A stretch of DNA of 9,572 bases, taken from contig JAGNRX010000038.1 of NCBI GenBank assembly GCA_017988355.1, forward strand, positions 1 through 9,572. The letters are read 5' to 3'. A model generated the notes under the pieces. The model was not told where the DNA came from. It did no database searches and was given only the letters and a program-made list of their open reading frames with translations. The first letter of the stretch is position 1. Every line of letters begins with the position of its first letter. This stretch comes from Bacteroidales bacterium (GTDB taxonomy: Bacteria > Bacteroidota > Bacteroidia > Bacteroidales > P3). The position numbers were made by a program, and so were the translations under genes. Of this stretch, positions 3,409 through 9,572 are shown in pieces.

Positions 3409-6144
3409 CTATTGGACAATTAATTTTTTATTTATATTAGTATTGTCATTAGATATTCTAAGATTATAAACTCCTTTTTCAAGACCGTTAACATCAATAG
3501 TTAATGATTCCTGCCCAGCTTTATAAGAATACTGATTTACTTTTCTTCCGTTAATATCATAAAGGACAACCTCTGCATCTTTTTCTAAGCCTTGAATTTT
3601 CAAAACAGTCTTATCAATGCATGGATTAGGTAGTAAACTAAGTGAAAAGTCAAGTTGTATTTGATTGCTTGACCCTAAGAAGACTTGACAAACCTCTTTA
3701 GAAAACTCGCTTTCACAATCTCCTTTTTTTGATTTTACCTTATAACAATAATTAACTCCCTCAACAAGATTAGTATCTTTATATATTGTACCGATTAAAT
3801 CTTCAATTTCAATATCATTACGGTAAACAATATATCTTGCACCATTTCCTATCCATCTTAATTCAAAATAATCTTCAATACTATCTAAACTCATAATTAT
3901 TGGTTTAGCTATTTCAGTGACTTCTAAGGTCAATTGCACTATACTGTCGCAACCATCTGTTGTTTGAAGGTTTTGTATATAAGTTCCTGATTTATCTGCA
4001 TTAAAACCATTTAAGCTATAAGTTTCGCCTTGGCAGATGGAGGATAAAATTGTTGTCCTCTTAATAGGATTAACAATAAGGCTTAATTTAACAGTACTAT
4101 CACAACCATTAACTGTGTTTAGGGATTGTATATAGTTGCCTGTTAAATCTGCATTAAACCCGTTTAAACTATAAGCTTCGCCTTGGCAAACAGATGCTAT
4201 AAAGCAAGTTGTGTCATATAATGGATATACAGAAAGGTTTAATGTAACAACACTATCTCCACCCTCTACTGTTTTAAGGTTTTGAATGGACTTTCCTTCT
4301 CTATTAAAATTGAAACCATGTAAAGCATATGTTTCTCCATTACAAATTGAAGCATCAATATTCGTTTTTATTGTTGGAATAGAACTGATAATTAAATCAT
4401 CTATATAGATATTGTATCCATATTGTGATTCTGCTTTTAATATCATGAACCTCTCTCCTGTTTGCGAAGGAGGAATACTTACCATATAATTATGCCAACC
4501 ATCATAATAAGCAACTGGCTCATCTAATCTATTATTTGAAACAAATCCTAATTCTAAAGCTTTATCTTTTGATCTAACGGAATTAATTAAAACTCTCACT
4601 CCTTCATTACTTGATGAATACTCTCCATTAATCCTATATATCCAAAAGCTTAACTTACTATTAGGAGCTATATTCATTTGTGGACTTATATAAACTGCAT
4701 AATTACCTGCTTGGATATTATAAGAATTAAACATAAGCATATTTGAACCATTACAAGGACTACAACTTGGATAAGAACCAGATGAAACAAGATTCAAGCT
4801 ATCCTTAGATGTTTTAAAGCTAGTCCAACAAGTTAATTCAGATTCAAAGTCTTCATAAAAAGGCAAGTTGATAGTTGCCATGCAATTAGTTTGAAAAGTG
4901 TCGATTGGAGTATAGTATAATTCATTGTTTATTTCATAGAAAACTCTATAGTTATATATTGTATTTGAGGATAAACCATTAATTGTATATTGTAAATTTG
5001 CTAGTGAATCAATATAGGTATTAAATACTTTATCTCCATTAGCCTTATACTCAAACATAGTTCTAGTAATATTTGGAATTGCTGTATTTACAATTATTGT
5101 AGCAGAGATATCTGAAATATTTACTACTTTTACTGATGAGAAGTTACAGCTTATTTCATCCTGAACATTTCTATTATTCAATAATTCTTTATATAATTCT
5201 TTTGAACCACAAGGAACATTTATTAATAAATAATTAGAAGCGTATTCAAAAGCTAAGGGTTCAAATGCTGGAGGCGTAATAGAGCTAAAAGTAATAGAAG
5301 CTAAGCTTGAACAAAACGAAAAGGCAGAGGAGCCAACACTATCAAGAAAGGGAGGCATAATAATAGATTCTAAACTACTACAATTATAAAAAGCTTCCGA
5401 GCCAATAGTTAATATATTATCTCCTATAATAATAGAAGTCAAACTACTGCAATTATCAAAGACAGAACTTTCAATTTTTGTAAGTGTGTTTGGTAATATA
5501 ATTGTGGAAGATAGGGAAGTACAACCTGAGAATGCAGATTGCCCAATTGAAACAAGAAAATCTGGAATATTAGCTGATACTAATTCATTACAGTTACCAA
5601 AAGCACCCTTACCAATTGAAATAATAGAATTAGGGATTATTATGGAACTTAGCCCTGTATTTTTAAAAACAATATCTGAAAGAGAAGAAAGAGCATTTGG
5701 GATATTTACAGAACTTAATTTAACACAGCCATAGAAGGCAGCAATACCAATTGAAGAAATAGAATCATGAAGATTAACATAGTTTAGGGCTTCACAAACA
5801 AGAAAAGCATTGTTCCCAATTGATATAACAGAATTAGGAATTTGTACAGAAGTTAGTGAAGGGCAAAATGCAAAAGCATTATCTCCAATTGAAGTAACAT
5901 TATAAAGAACAGAAGAATAAATTACTGTTGAAGGTATTTGCACAGCACCTATATACTCATTAAGATAAGCCATTGAATTATCACCTTTGAATGTAACTTC
6001 AAGAGTATAAGGAAGAGTTGTAGATTTTATATTATAATAGATAGTATCTCCATCAGAGTTTAGGGCTGAAAAATCATGAGCCTCTACATCAAAACTAAAG
6101 CTTAATAAGAGCAGTGATAAGATAAATACTAAGCTTTTCCTCAT
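3409..6144 (-). CDS. Secreted BspA-type leucine-rich repeat protein with type IX sorting domain
   Basis: This 911-residue protein begins with a signal peptide (KS, hydrophobic core LVFILSLLLLSF, likely cut after VEA at residue 22). Residues 83-285 hold nine BspA/LRR_5 repeats of about 23 residues, capped by a TPPAF...VPCGSKELYK segment (290-319) typical of these arrays. An Fn3-like segment follows (about 335-420), then a MAM/cleaved-adhesin-like jelly roll (about 427-590, opening LPFYEDFES and ending IYIDDLIIS). Three copies of an ICxGExYxLxGFN module span 598-742 and a second Fn3-like segment about 745-822. Residues 831-911 are a Por/T9SS type A sorting domain (LLPNP, then VVLYDINGRKV, then GVYNLRI). 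It is probably exported by the type IX system and anchored or released at the surface, where LRR and jelly-roll domains would bind host, matrix or other cells. No catalytic motif is visible. It stands alone, with its own promoter-like element; the stop is TAG. Confidence 0.88.
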   Translation of the reverse strand: MRKSLVFILSLLLLSFSFDVEAHDFSALNSDGDTIYYNIKSTTLPYTLEVTFKGDNSMAYLNEYIGAVQIPSTVIYSSVLYNVTSIGDNAFAFCPSLTSVQIPNSVISIGNNAFLVCEALNYVNLHDSISSIGIAAFYGCVKLSSVNIPNALSSLSDIVFKNTGLSSIIIPNSIISIGKGAFGNCNELVSANIPDFLVSIGQSAFSGCTSLSSTIILPNTLTKIESSVFDNCSSLTSIIIGDNILTIGSEAFYNCSSLESIIMPPFLDSVGSSAFSFCSSLASITFSSITPPAFEPLAFEYASNYLLINVPCGSKELYKELLNNRNVQDEISCNFSSVKVVNISDISATIIVNTAIPNITRTMFEYKANGDKVFNTYIDSLANLQYTINGLSSNTIYNYRVFYEINNELYYTPIDTFQTNCMATINLPFYEDFESELTCWTSFKTSKDSLNLVSSGSYPSCSPCNGSNMLMFNSYNIQAGNYAVYISPQMNIAPNSKLSFWIYRINGEYSSSNEGVRVLINSVRSKDKALELGFVSNNRLDEPVAYYDGWHNYMVSIPPSQTGERFMILKAESQYGYNIYIDDLIISSIPTIKTNIDASICNGETYALHGFNFNREGKSIQNLKTVEGGDSVVTLNLSVYPLYDTTCFIASVCQGEAYSLNGFNADLTGNYIQSLNTVNGCDSTVKLSLIVNPIKRTTILSSICQGETYSLNGFNADKSGTYIQNLQTTDGCDSIVQLTLEVTEIAKPIIMSLDSIEDYFELRWIGNGARYIVYRNDIEIEDLIGTIYKDTNLVEGVNYCYKVKSKKGDCESEFSKEVCQVFLGSSNQIQLDFSLSLLPNPCIDKTVLKIQGLEKDAEVVLYDINGRKVNQYSYKAGQESLTIDVNGLEKGVYNLRISNDNTNINKKLIVQ
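3919..4353 (-). repeat. Three ~51-residue repeat modules in the secreted protein
   Basis: The conserved openings are SICNGETYAL (C601), SVCQGEAYSL (C653) and SICQGETYSL (C704), spaced 52 and 51 residues apart. Each runs on through GFN, G-x-x-IQ-x-L and G-x-DS to a beta-strand such as VQLTLEV. Copies 2 and 3 have GCDS (C681, C732), so an intramodule disulfide with the first Cys is plausible. Copy 1 has GGDS and lacks the partner. Such modules recur in Bacteroidetes sorted proteins and look like stalk or spacer domains. Confidence 0.8.
5290..5898 (-). repeat. BspA-type leucine-rich repeat array, nine units
   Basis: The SIGxxAF-type motif recurs at residues 85, 108, 131, 154, 176, 199, 223, 246 and 269, steps of 22-24 residues. 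Between motifs the pattern is x-C-x-x-L-x-S-hydrophobic-x-I-P. Unit 4 (SLSDIVF) and unit 7 (KIESSVF) are the most divergent. The regular spacing fits one uninterrupted solenoid. Confidence 0.88.
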
Positions 6145-6174
6145 TGTTTATGTTGTTATTATAACATTAGTCTG

Positions 6175-6182
6175 CAAATATA
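6175..6182 (-). promoter_or_regulatory. -7-like element for the secreted-protein gene
   Basis: Minus-strand TATATTTG (6182-6175) fits TAnnTTTG, 30 bp before the ATG at 6144. No TTG lies at the usual -33 distance, so the promoter is weak or needs an activator, or the match is chance in AT-rich DNA. Confidence 0.45.
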
Positions 6183-6243
6183 ATAATATATCTAATAAAA
6201 GAATTATTAAATTAGAAAAAAAGATAAATACATAGTTTAATTG

Positions 6244-6255
6244 TTTGTATCTTTG
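6244..6255 (+). promoter_or_regulatory. Upstream -7-like element of the etf operon (TTTGTATCTTTG)
   Basis: TATCTTTG at 6248-6255 fits TAnnTTTG and is preceded directly by TTTG. The identical 12-mer recurs 83 bp downstream. No clear -33 TTG lies 17-23 bp upstream. It may be a second, distal start for the etfBA-dehydrogenase transcript. Confidence 0.4.
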
Positions 6256-6326
6256 TATTAATTTCCTGAGTTAATTTTTTCAGTTTAAGCATAAAACTTT
6301 TTAAATTCTAGTTAGATTGTTCAATT

Positions 6327-6338
6327 TTTGTATCTTTG
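6327..6338 (+). promoter_or_regulatory. Proximal promoter element of the etf operon (TTTGTATCTTTG)
   Basis: TATCTTTG at 6331-6338 fits the -7 consensus and lies 42 bp before the etfB ATG, implying a leader of roughly 35 nt. The -33 region lacks a good TTG at normal distance. As the nearer of two identical elements it is the likelier main start. Confidence 0.55.
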
Positions 6339-6380
6339 CAAATTGGATAAATCGTTTATTTATTAACTAATTAAGAAACA

Positions 6381-7253
6381 ATGAGTTTTAAAATCATCGT
6401 TTTAGCGAAGCAAGTTCCTGACACAAGAAATGTTGGGAAAGATGCTATGAAAGAAGATGGCACTGTAAATCGAGCTGCTTTACCTGCTATTTTCAATCCA
6501 GAAGACTTGAATGCTTTAGAAATGGCATTACATATTAAGGATAATATTAAAGATGCAACAATCACAATTATTACAATGGGACCTTCACGTGCTGCTGAAA
6601 TAGTTCGTGAGTCTATGTATCGTGGTGCAGATAATGGCGTTGTGGTTTCTGACCGTAAGGTTGCAGGATCCGACACCTTAGCTACTTCTTACACTATTGC
6701 ACAAGCTGTAAAGAAATTAGGCAAATTTGACTTAGTGATTGCTGGTCGTCAAGCAATTGATGGCGACACTGCTCAAGTTGGTCCTCAAACTGCTGAAAAG
6801 CTTGAATGTCCTCAAATAACCTATGCCGAAGAGGTAGTTATGGTTAGTGAGAAGAAGATTCAAATCAAACGCCGTCTTGAAAATGGTGTTGAAGTTGTTG
6901 AGAGCAAATATCCTTGTTTAATTACTGTTCATGGTTCTGCAAAGGAATGCCGTGCTCGTAATGCTAAGTTTTTAATGAAATTCAAGAAAGCTAAAAGCAA
7001 TTCAGAACTTCAAGAACTTGGACAAGATTACTCAGCTATTTGGAACGAAAAACCATATCTAAAGATTGACGAGTGGTCTGCTGCAGATATTATGGCAGAA
7101 GATAGTCGCCTTGGCTTAACAGGTTCTCCAACTAAGGTTAAGAAGATTGAAAACGTAGTATTAACACAGAAAGAAAGTAAGGTTCTTACTCCTAAAGATG
7201 AAGATATAAACGACTTGATGAAAGAGCTTATTACTTCTCATATCTTAGGTTAA
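6381..7253 (+). CDS. etfB: Electron transfer flavoprotein beta subunit
   Basis: This 290-residue protein is the EtfB/FixA half of the heterodimeric electron transfer flavoprotein, which carries electrons between acyl-CoA dehydrogenases and their redox partners in the cytosol. It opens with KIIVLAKQVPDT (4-15); the nucleotide-binding loop AGRQAIDGDTAQVGP is at 121-135, and GLTGSPTKV (245-253) near the C terminus is the conserved region that packs against EtfA. The DGDTAQVGP form resembles that of clostridial-type, possibly bifurcating ETFs, which hold a second FAD here, unlike the AMP-binding GKQAIDDDCNQ form of mitochondrial-type ETFs; this is an inference from memory of the families. Length is slightly above the usual 250-265. 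etfA follows after 32 bp, and the leader is A-rich without a strong Shine-Dalgarno. Confidence 0.93.
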   Translation: MSFKIIVLAKQVPDTRNVGKDAMKEDGTVNRAALPAIFNPEDLNALEMALHIKDNIKDATITIITMGPSRAAEIVRESMYRGADNGVVVSDRKVAGSDTLATSYTIAQAVKKLGKFDLVIAGRQAIDGDTAQVGPQTAEKLECPQITYAEEVVMVSEKKIQIKRRLENGVEVVESKYPCLITVHGSAKECRARNAKFLMKFKKAKSNSELQELGQDYSAIWNEKPYLKIDEWSAADIMAEDSRLGLTGSPTKVKKIENVVLTQKESKVLTPKDEDINDLMKELITSHILG

Positions 7254-7285
7254 TTCTTTTATAAACAAGAAAAGGAAAATAAAAT

Positions 7286-8308
7286 ATGAATAATGTATTT
7301 GTATATTGTGAGGTTACAGAGGAGAGATTAATTGCCGATGTAAGCTTGGAGCTTGTTTCTAAAGGTAGAAAACTTGCTGATGAATTAGGTGTTAAATTGG
7401 AAGCTATTGTTTGTGGTGACGGAATCAAAGATATTGAAGCTATTCTTTATCCTTATGGTGTTGATATCATCAACTATGCACAAGATAGCCGCCTATTCCC
7501 ATACCAAACCCTTCCACATTTTTCAATAGTTACTAAGCTATTCCAAGAAAAGAAACCAGAGATAGCACTTTTTGGAGCAACATCCGTAGGACGTGACTTA
7601 GCTCCTAGGATTGCATCTTTTCTACGTACAGGTCTAACAGCAGACTGTACAACCTTGGAAATTGGTAATCATACCGAAAACAAAACAGGTAAAGAATATA
7701 AAAACCTTCTATACCAAATCCGTCCAGCTTTTGGAGGAAACATCATAGCAACCATTATCAACCCTGACTGCAGACCTCAAATGGCAACAGTTCGTGAAGG
7801 AGTAATGAAGAAAGAAACTATTAGTGCAACATATAAAGGAATAATTAACTTCCTAAAGGTTGAAGACTATACTAAGAATGATGATTTCTGTTTAAAGATA
7901 ATTGAACGTCATATAGAGGAACAAAAAATTAATATTAAAGGAGCTCAAATCATCGTTTGTGGTGGTTACGGAATGGGTTCAAAAGAAAACTTCAAACTTG
8001 TTCACGAACTAGCAGATGTTATTCAAGGAGAAGTTGGAGGAACACGTGCTGCATCTGATGCTGGAATGACTGAACATGAAAGACAAATTGGTCAAACAGG
8101 AGTTACAGTTCGCCCTAAGCTTTACATTGCTTGTGGAGTTTCAGGAGCTGTTCAACACAGAGTAGGCATGCAGGACTCATCTAAGATAATTTCAATCAAT
8201 ACCGACCCTAACGCTCCTATCAATAAGATTGCGGACTACACAATCATTGGAGATGTTTTGGAAGTTTTGCCAAAGATGATAAAGTATTATAAATCTAATA
8301 CTAAGTAA
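7286..8308 (+). CDS. etfA: Electron transfer flavoprotein alpha subunit
   Basis: This 340-residue protein is EtfA/FixB, which holds the electron-carrying FAD. The N-terminal ETF domain (about 1-190) includes the FGATSVGRDLAPRIA motif (96-110). The C-terminal FAD domain shows GGYGMGS (226-232), GGTRAASDAG with the FAD-contacting R254 (251-260), QIGQTGVTVRPKLYIACGVS (267-286) followed by GAVQH with H291, and the IINTDxxAPI / ADYTIIGD stretch (around 302-323). Nothing is missing. No ferredoxin-like extension is present. It lies between etfB (32 bp) and the acyl-CoA dehydrogenase gene (61 bp) on the same strand, so the three are probably one transcript. An AAAAGG leader sits about 10-15 bp before the ATG. 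Confidence 0.94.
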   Translation: MNNVFVYCEVTEERLIADVSLELVSKGRKLADELGVKLEAIVCGDGIKDIEAILYPYGVDIINYAQDSRLFPYQTLPHFSIVTKLFQEKKPEIALFGATSVGRDLAPRIASFLRTGLTADCTTLEIGNHTENKTGKEYKNLLYQIRPAFGGNIIATIINPDCRPQMATVREGVMKKETISATYKGIINFLKVEDYTKNDDFCLKIIERHIEEQKINIKGAQIIVCGGYGMGSKENFKLVHELADVIQGEVGGTRAASDAGMTEHERQIGQTGVTVRPKLYIACGVSGAVQHRVGMQDSSKIISINTDPNAPINKIADYTIIGDVLEVLPKMIKYYKSNTK

Positions 8309-8311
8309 TTA

Positions 8312-8340
8312 TTAGTAACCCTTTCAAGTTTGGTTATTAA
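8312..8340 (+). other. Hairpin between etfA and the acyl-CoA dehydrogenase gene
   Basis: TTAGTAACC (8312-8320) pairs with GGTTATTAA (8332-8340), nine pairs including one G-T wobble, around an 11-nt loop. It starts 3 bp after the etfA stop. No T-run follows, so it is unlikely to stop transcription fully; it might stabilise the etfBA messenger or lower downstream expression (inference). Confidence 0.4.
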
Positions 8341-8369
8341 AGTAATAAAGACAATTAAAGATTAATTAT

Positions 8370-9572
8370 ATGGCTAATTTTTTTAATGATAATGAAAGCT
8401 TAACGTTCCATCTTCATCACGAAACGATGAAAGAGATTGTAAAATTAAAGGAACGTAATTATGCTGATTATGGAAAATACGATTATGCTCCTTCTGATTT
8501 TGAAGATGCACTCGATAGCTACGAAAAGACTTTAGAGATAGTTGGAGAAATATCAGGCGATATCCTTTTTGAAAATGCAGAAAGTGTTGACCACGATGGA
8601 CCAACAATTGTTGATAATGCAGTAGTTTACGCAAAAGGAACTCAACAAAACCATGAAGCTCTTCGTGATGCTGGTCTTTACGGAATGAGCCTTCCTCGTG
8701 AATTTGGTGGCTTAAACTTCTCTTATGTTCCTTATGTTATGGCAGCTGAAATAGTATCTCGTGGAGACTGTGGATTTGCAAACATTTGGGGACTTCAAGA
8801 CTGTGCTGAAACCATCTACGAATACGCTTCAAAAGAACTTAAAGACGAGTTTCTTCCTAAGATAAACCAAGGTTTTACCTGCTCAATGGACCTTACTGAG
8901 CCAGATGCTGGTTCTGACCTACAAGCTGTTCAACTTAAGGCAACTTGGGATGAAAAGGGAGATTGTTGGAGACTTAATGGAGTAAAGCGTTTCATTACTA
9001 ATGGTGATGCAGATATTAAACTTGTCCTTGCTCGTTCTGAAGAAGGCACAACAGATGGTCGTGGTCTTTCATATTTTGTTTATGACAGAAAACATAGAGC
9101 AATAACCATTCGCCGTATTGAAAACAAGATGGGTATTAAAGGCTCACCAACAGGAGAATTAGTATTCAATAATGCACCAGCACAACTTGTTGGAGATAGA
9201 AAAATGGGACTTATCAAATACGTTATGTCCTTAATGAATGGTGCTCGTTTGGGAGTTGGAGCTCAGTCAGTGGGTTTATCGGAAGCAGCTTATAGAGAGG
9301 CTTTCAAATATGCTCAAGAAAGAGAACAATTTGGAAAACCAGTACTAAACTTCCCTGGAGTTTATGAAATGCTTGCAAACATGAGAGCTAAGACAGACGC
9401 AAGTCGTACCCTGCTTTATGAAACTGCACGTTGCATTGATTACTACAAATCATACGAAGCAATTGGAAAAGAACGTAAGCTTGAACCTGAAGAAAGACAA
9501 AAACTTAAACAATTTCAACGCGTTGCTGACATCCTAACCCCTATGCTTAAATTATTCACCTCAGAATATGCT
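8370..9572 (+). CDS. Acyl-CoA dehydrogenase, N-terminal 401 codons (cut by window edge)
   Basis: An open frame runs from the ATG at 8370 to the window end without a stop (MANFFNDNES start, last residues FTSEYA). Acyl-CoA dehydrogenases are cytosolic flavoproteins that form or reduce the alpha-beta double bond of acyl-CoA and exchange electrons with ETF. Seen here: an extended N-terminal region (about 1-90) ahead of the helical domain, SLPREFGG (107-114), the FAD/substrate motif MDLTEPDAGSD (173-183), KRFITNG (206-212), the IENKMGIKGSPT segment (250-261), ARLGVGAQSVG (292-302) and QEREQFGKP (316-324). At 401 residues the ACAD C-terminal domain is still unfinished, so the full protein is probably well over 500 residues, like the DmdC/AidB-related long form. 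The catalytic glutamate of that form lies beyond the window and cannot be checked. Its placement after etfBA indicates EtfAB is its electron partner. Substrate is unknown. Confidence 0.92.
   Translation, partial: MANFFNDNESLTFHLHHETMKEIVKLKERNYADYGKYDYAPSDFEDALDSYEKTLEIVGEISGDILFENAESVDHDGPTIVDNAVVYAKGTQQNHEALRDAGLYGMSLPREFGGLNFSYVPYVMAAEIVSRGDCGFANIWGLQDCAETIYEYASKELKDEFLPKINQGFTCSMDLTEPDAGSDLQAVQLKATWDEKGDCWRLNGVKRFITNGDADIKLVLARSEEGTTDGRGLSYFVYDRKHRAITIRRIENKMGIKGSPTGELVFNNAPAQLVGDRKMGLIKYVMSLMNGARLGVGAQSVGLSEAAYREAFKYAQEREQFGKPVLNFPGVYEMLANMRAKTDASRTLLYETARCIDYYKSYEAIGKERKLEPEERQKLKQFQRVADILTPMLKLFTSEYA

Noticed and set aside
5486..5734. Plus-strand open frame of 82 codons
   Set aside because: It is antisense to the leucine-rich repeat array and arises from that repetitive coding sequence.
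6371..6676. Minus-strand open frame of 101 codons
   Set aside because: It overlaps the start of etfB on the opposite strand; etfB has clear family motifs in its frame and this frame has none.
8383..8634. Minus-strand open frame of 83 codons
   Set aside because: It is antisense to the acyl-CoA dehydrogenase N terminus and its His/Gln/Leu-rich sequence looks like a shadow of that gene.

Overview
The window looks like the chromosome of an anaerobic, AT-rich member of the Bacteroidetes, most likely Bacteroidales. Four things point there: a large secreted protein with a Por-type (type IX) secretion C-terminal sorting domain, several Bacteroidetes-type -7 promoter elements (TAnnTTTG), A-rich leaders without strong Shine-Dalgarno sequences, and the families of the genes themselves. 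Assignment to a genus is not possible from the sequence alone.

Layout. Positions 1-887 (minus strand) hold a compact operon: a DUF134/UPF0251 helix-turn-helix protein with a zinc-ribbon-like tail, then a NifX/NifB-type FeMo-cofactor-domain protein, then the first 12 codons of a DUF5320-like protein cut by the window edge. A good promoter with a palindrome between its -33 and -7 elements precedes it. Positions 888-1325 contain no gene but have three structured elements: that promoter, a cluster of four 15-bp direct repeats spaced 21-22 bp apart, and a 21-bp tandem duplication, followed by a bidirectional terminator. Positions 1326-3294 (minus) hold a two-gene unit, fabG-like reductase followed 13 bp later by a Cys/Met-metabolism PLP enzyme, with its own promoter. 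Positions 3409-6144 (minus) encode a 911-residue mosaic surface or secreted protein: signal peptide, nine BspA-type leucine-rich repeats, an Fn3-like segment, a MAM/cleaved-adhesin-like jelly roll, three copies of a ~51-residue module, a second Fn3-like segment and the sorting domain.

From 6145 the direction switches. A divergent intergenic region carries promoter-like elements for both sides, then etfB, etfA and an acyl-CoA dehydrogenase (cut at 9572) run on the plus strand. These three form a coherent functional unit: the dehydrogenase exchanges electrons with the EtfAB flavoprotein. EtfB has the DGDTAQVGP form of its nucleotide-binding loop, so a bifurcating ETF is possible but not shown.

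Most of the window is ordinary metabolic gene content. The parts that deserve a second look are the DUF134-NifX-DUF5320 operon with its candidate operator, the phased repeat cluster at 1091-1170, the altered substrate-recognition residues in the PLP enzyme, and the mosaic secreted protein.
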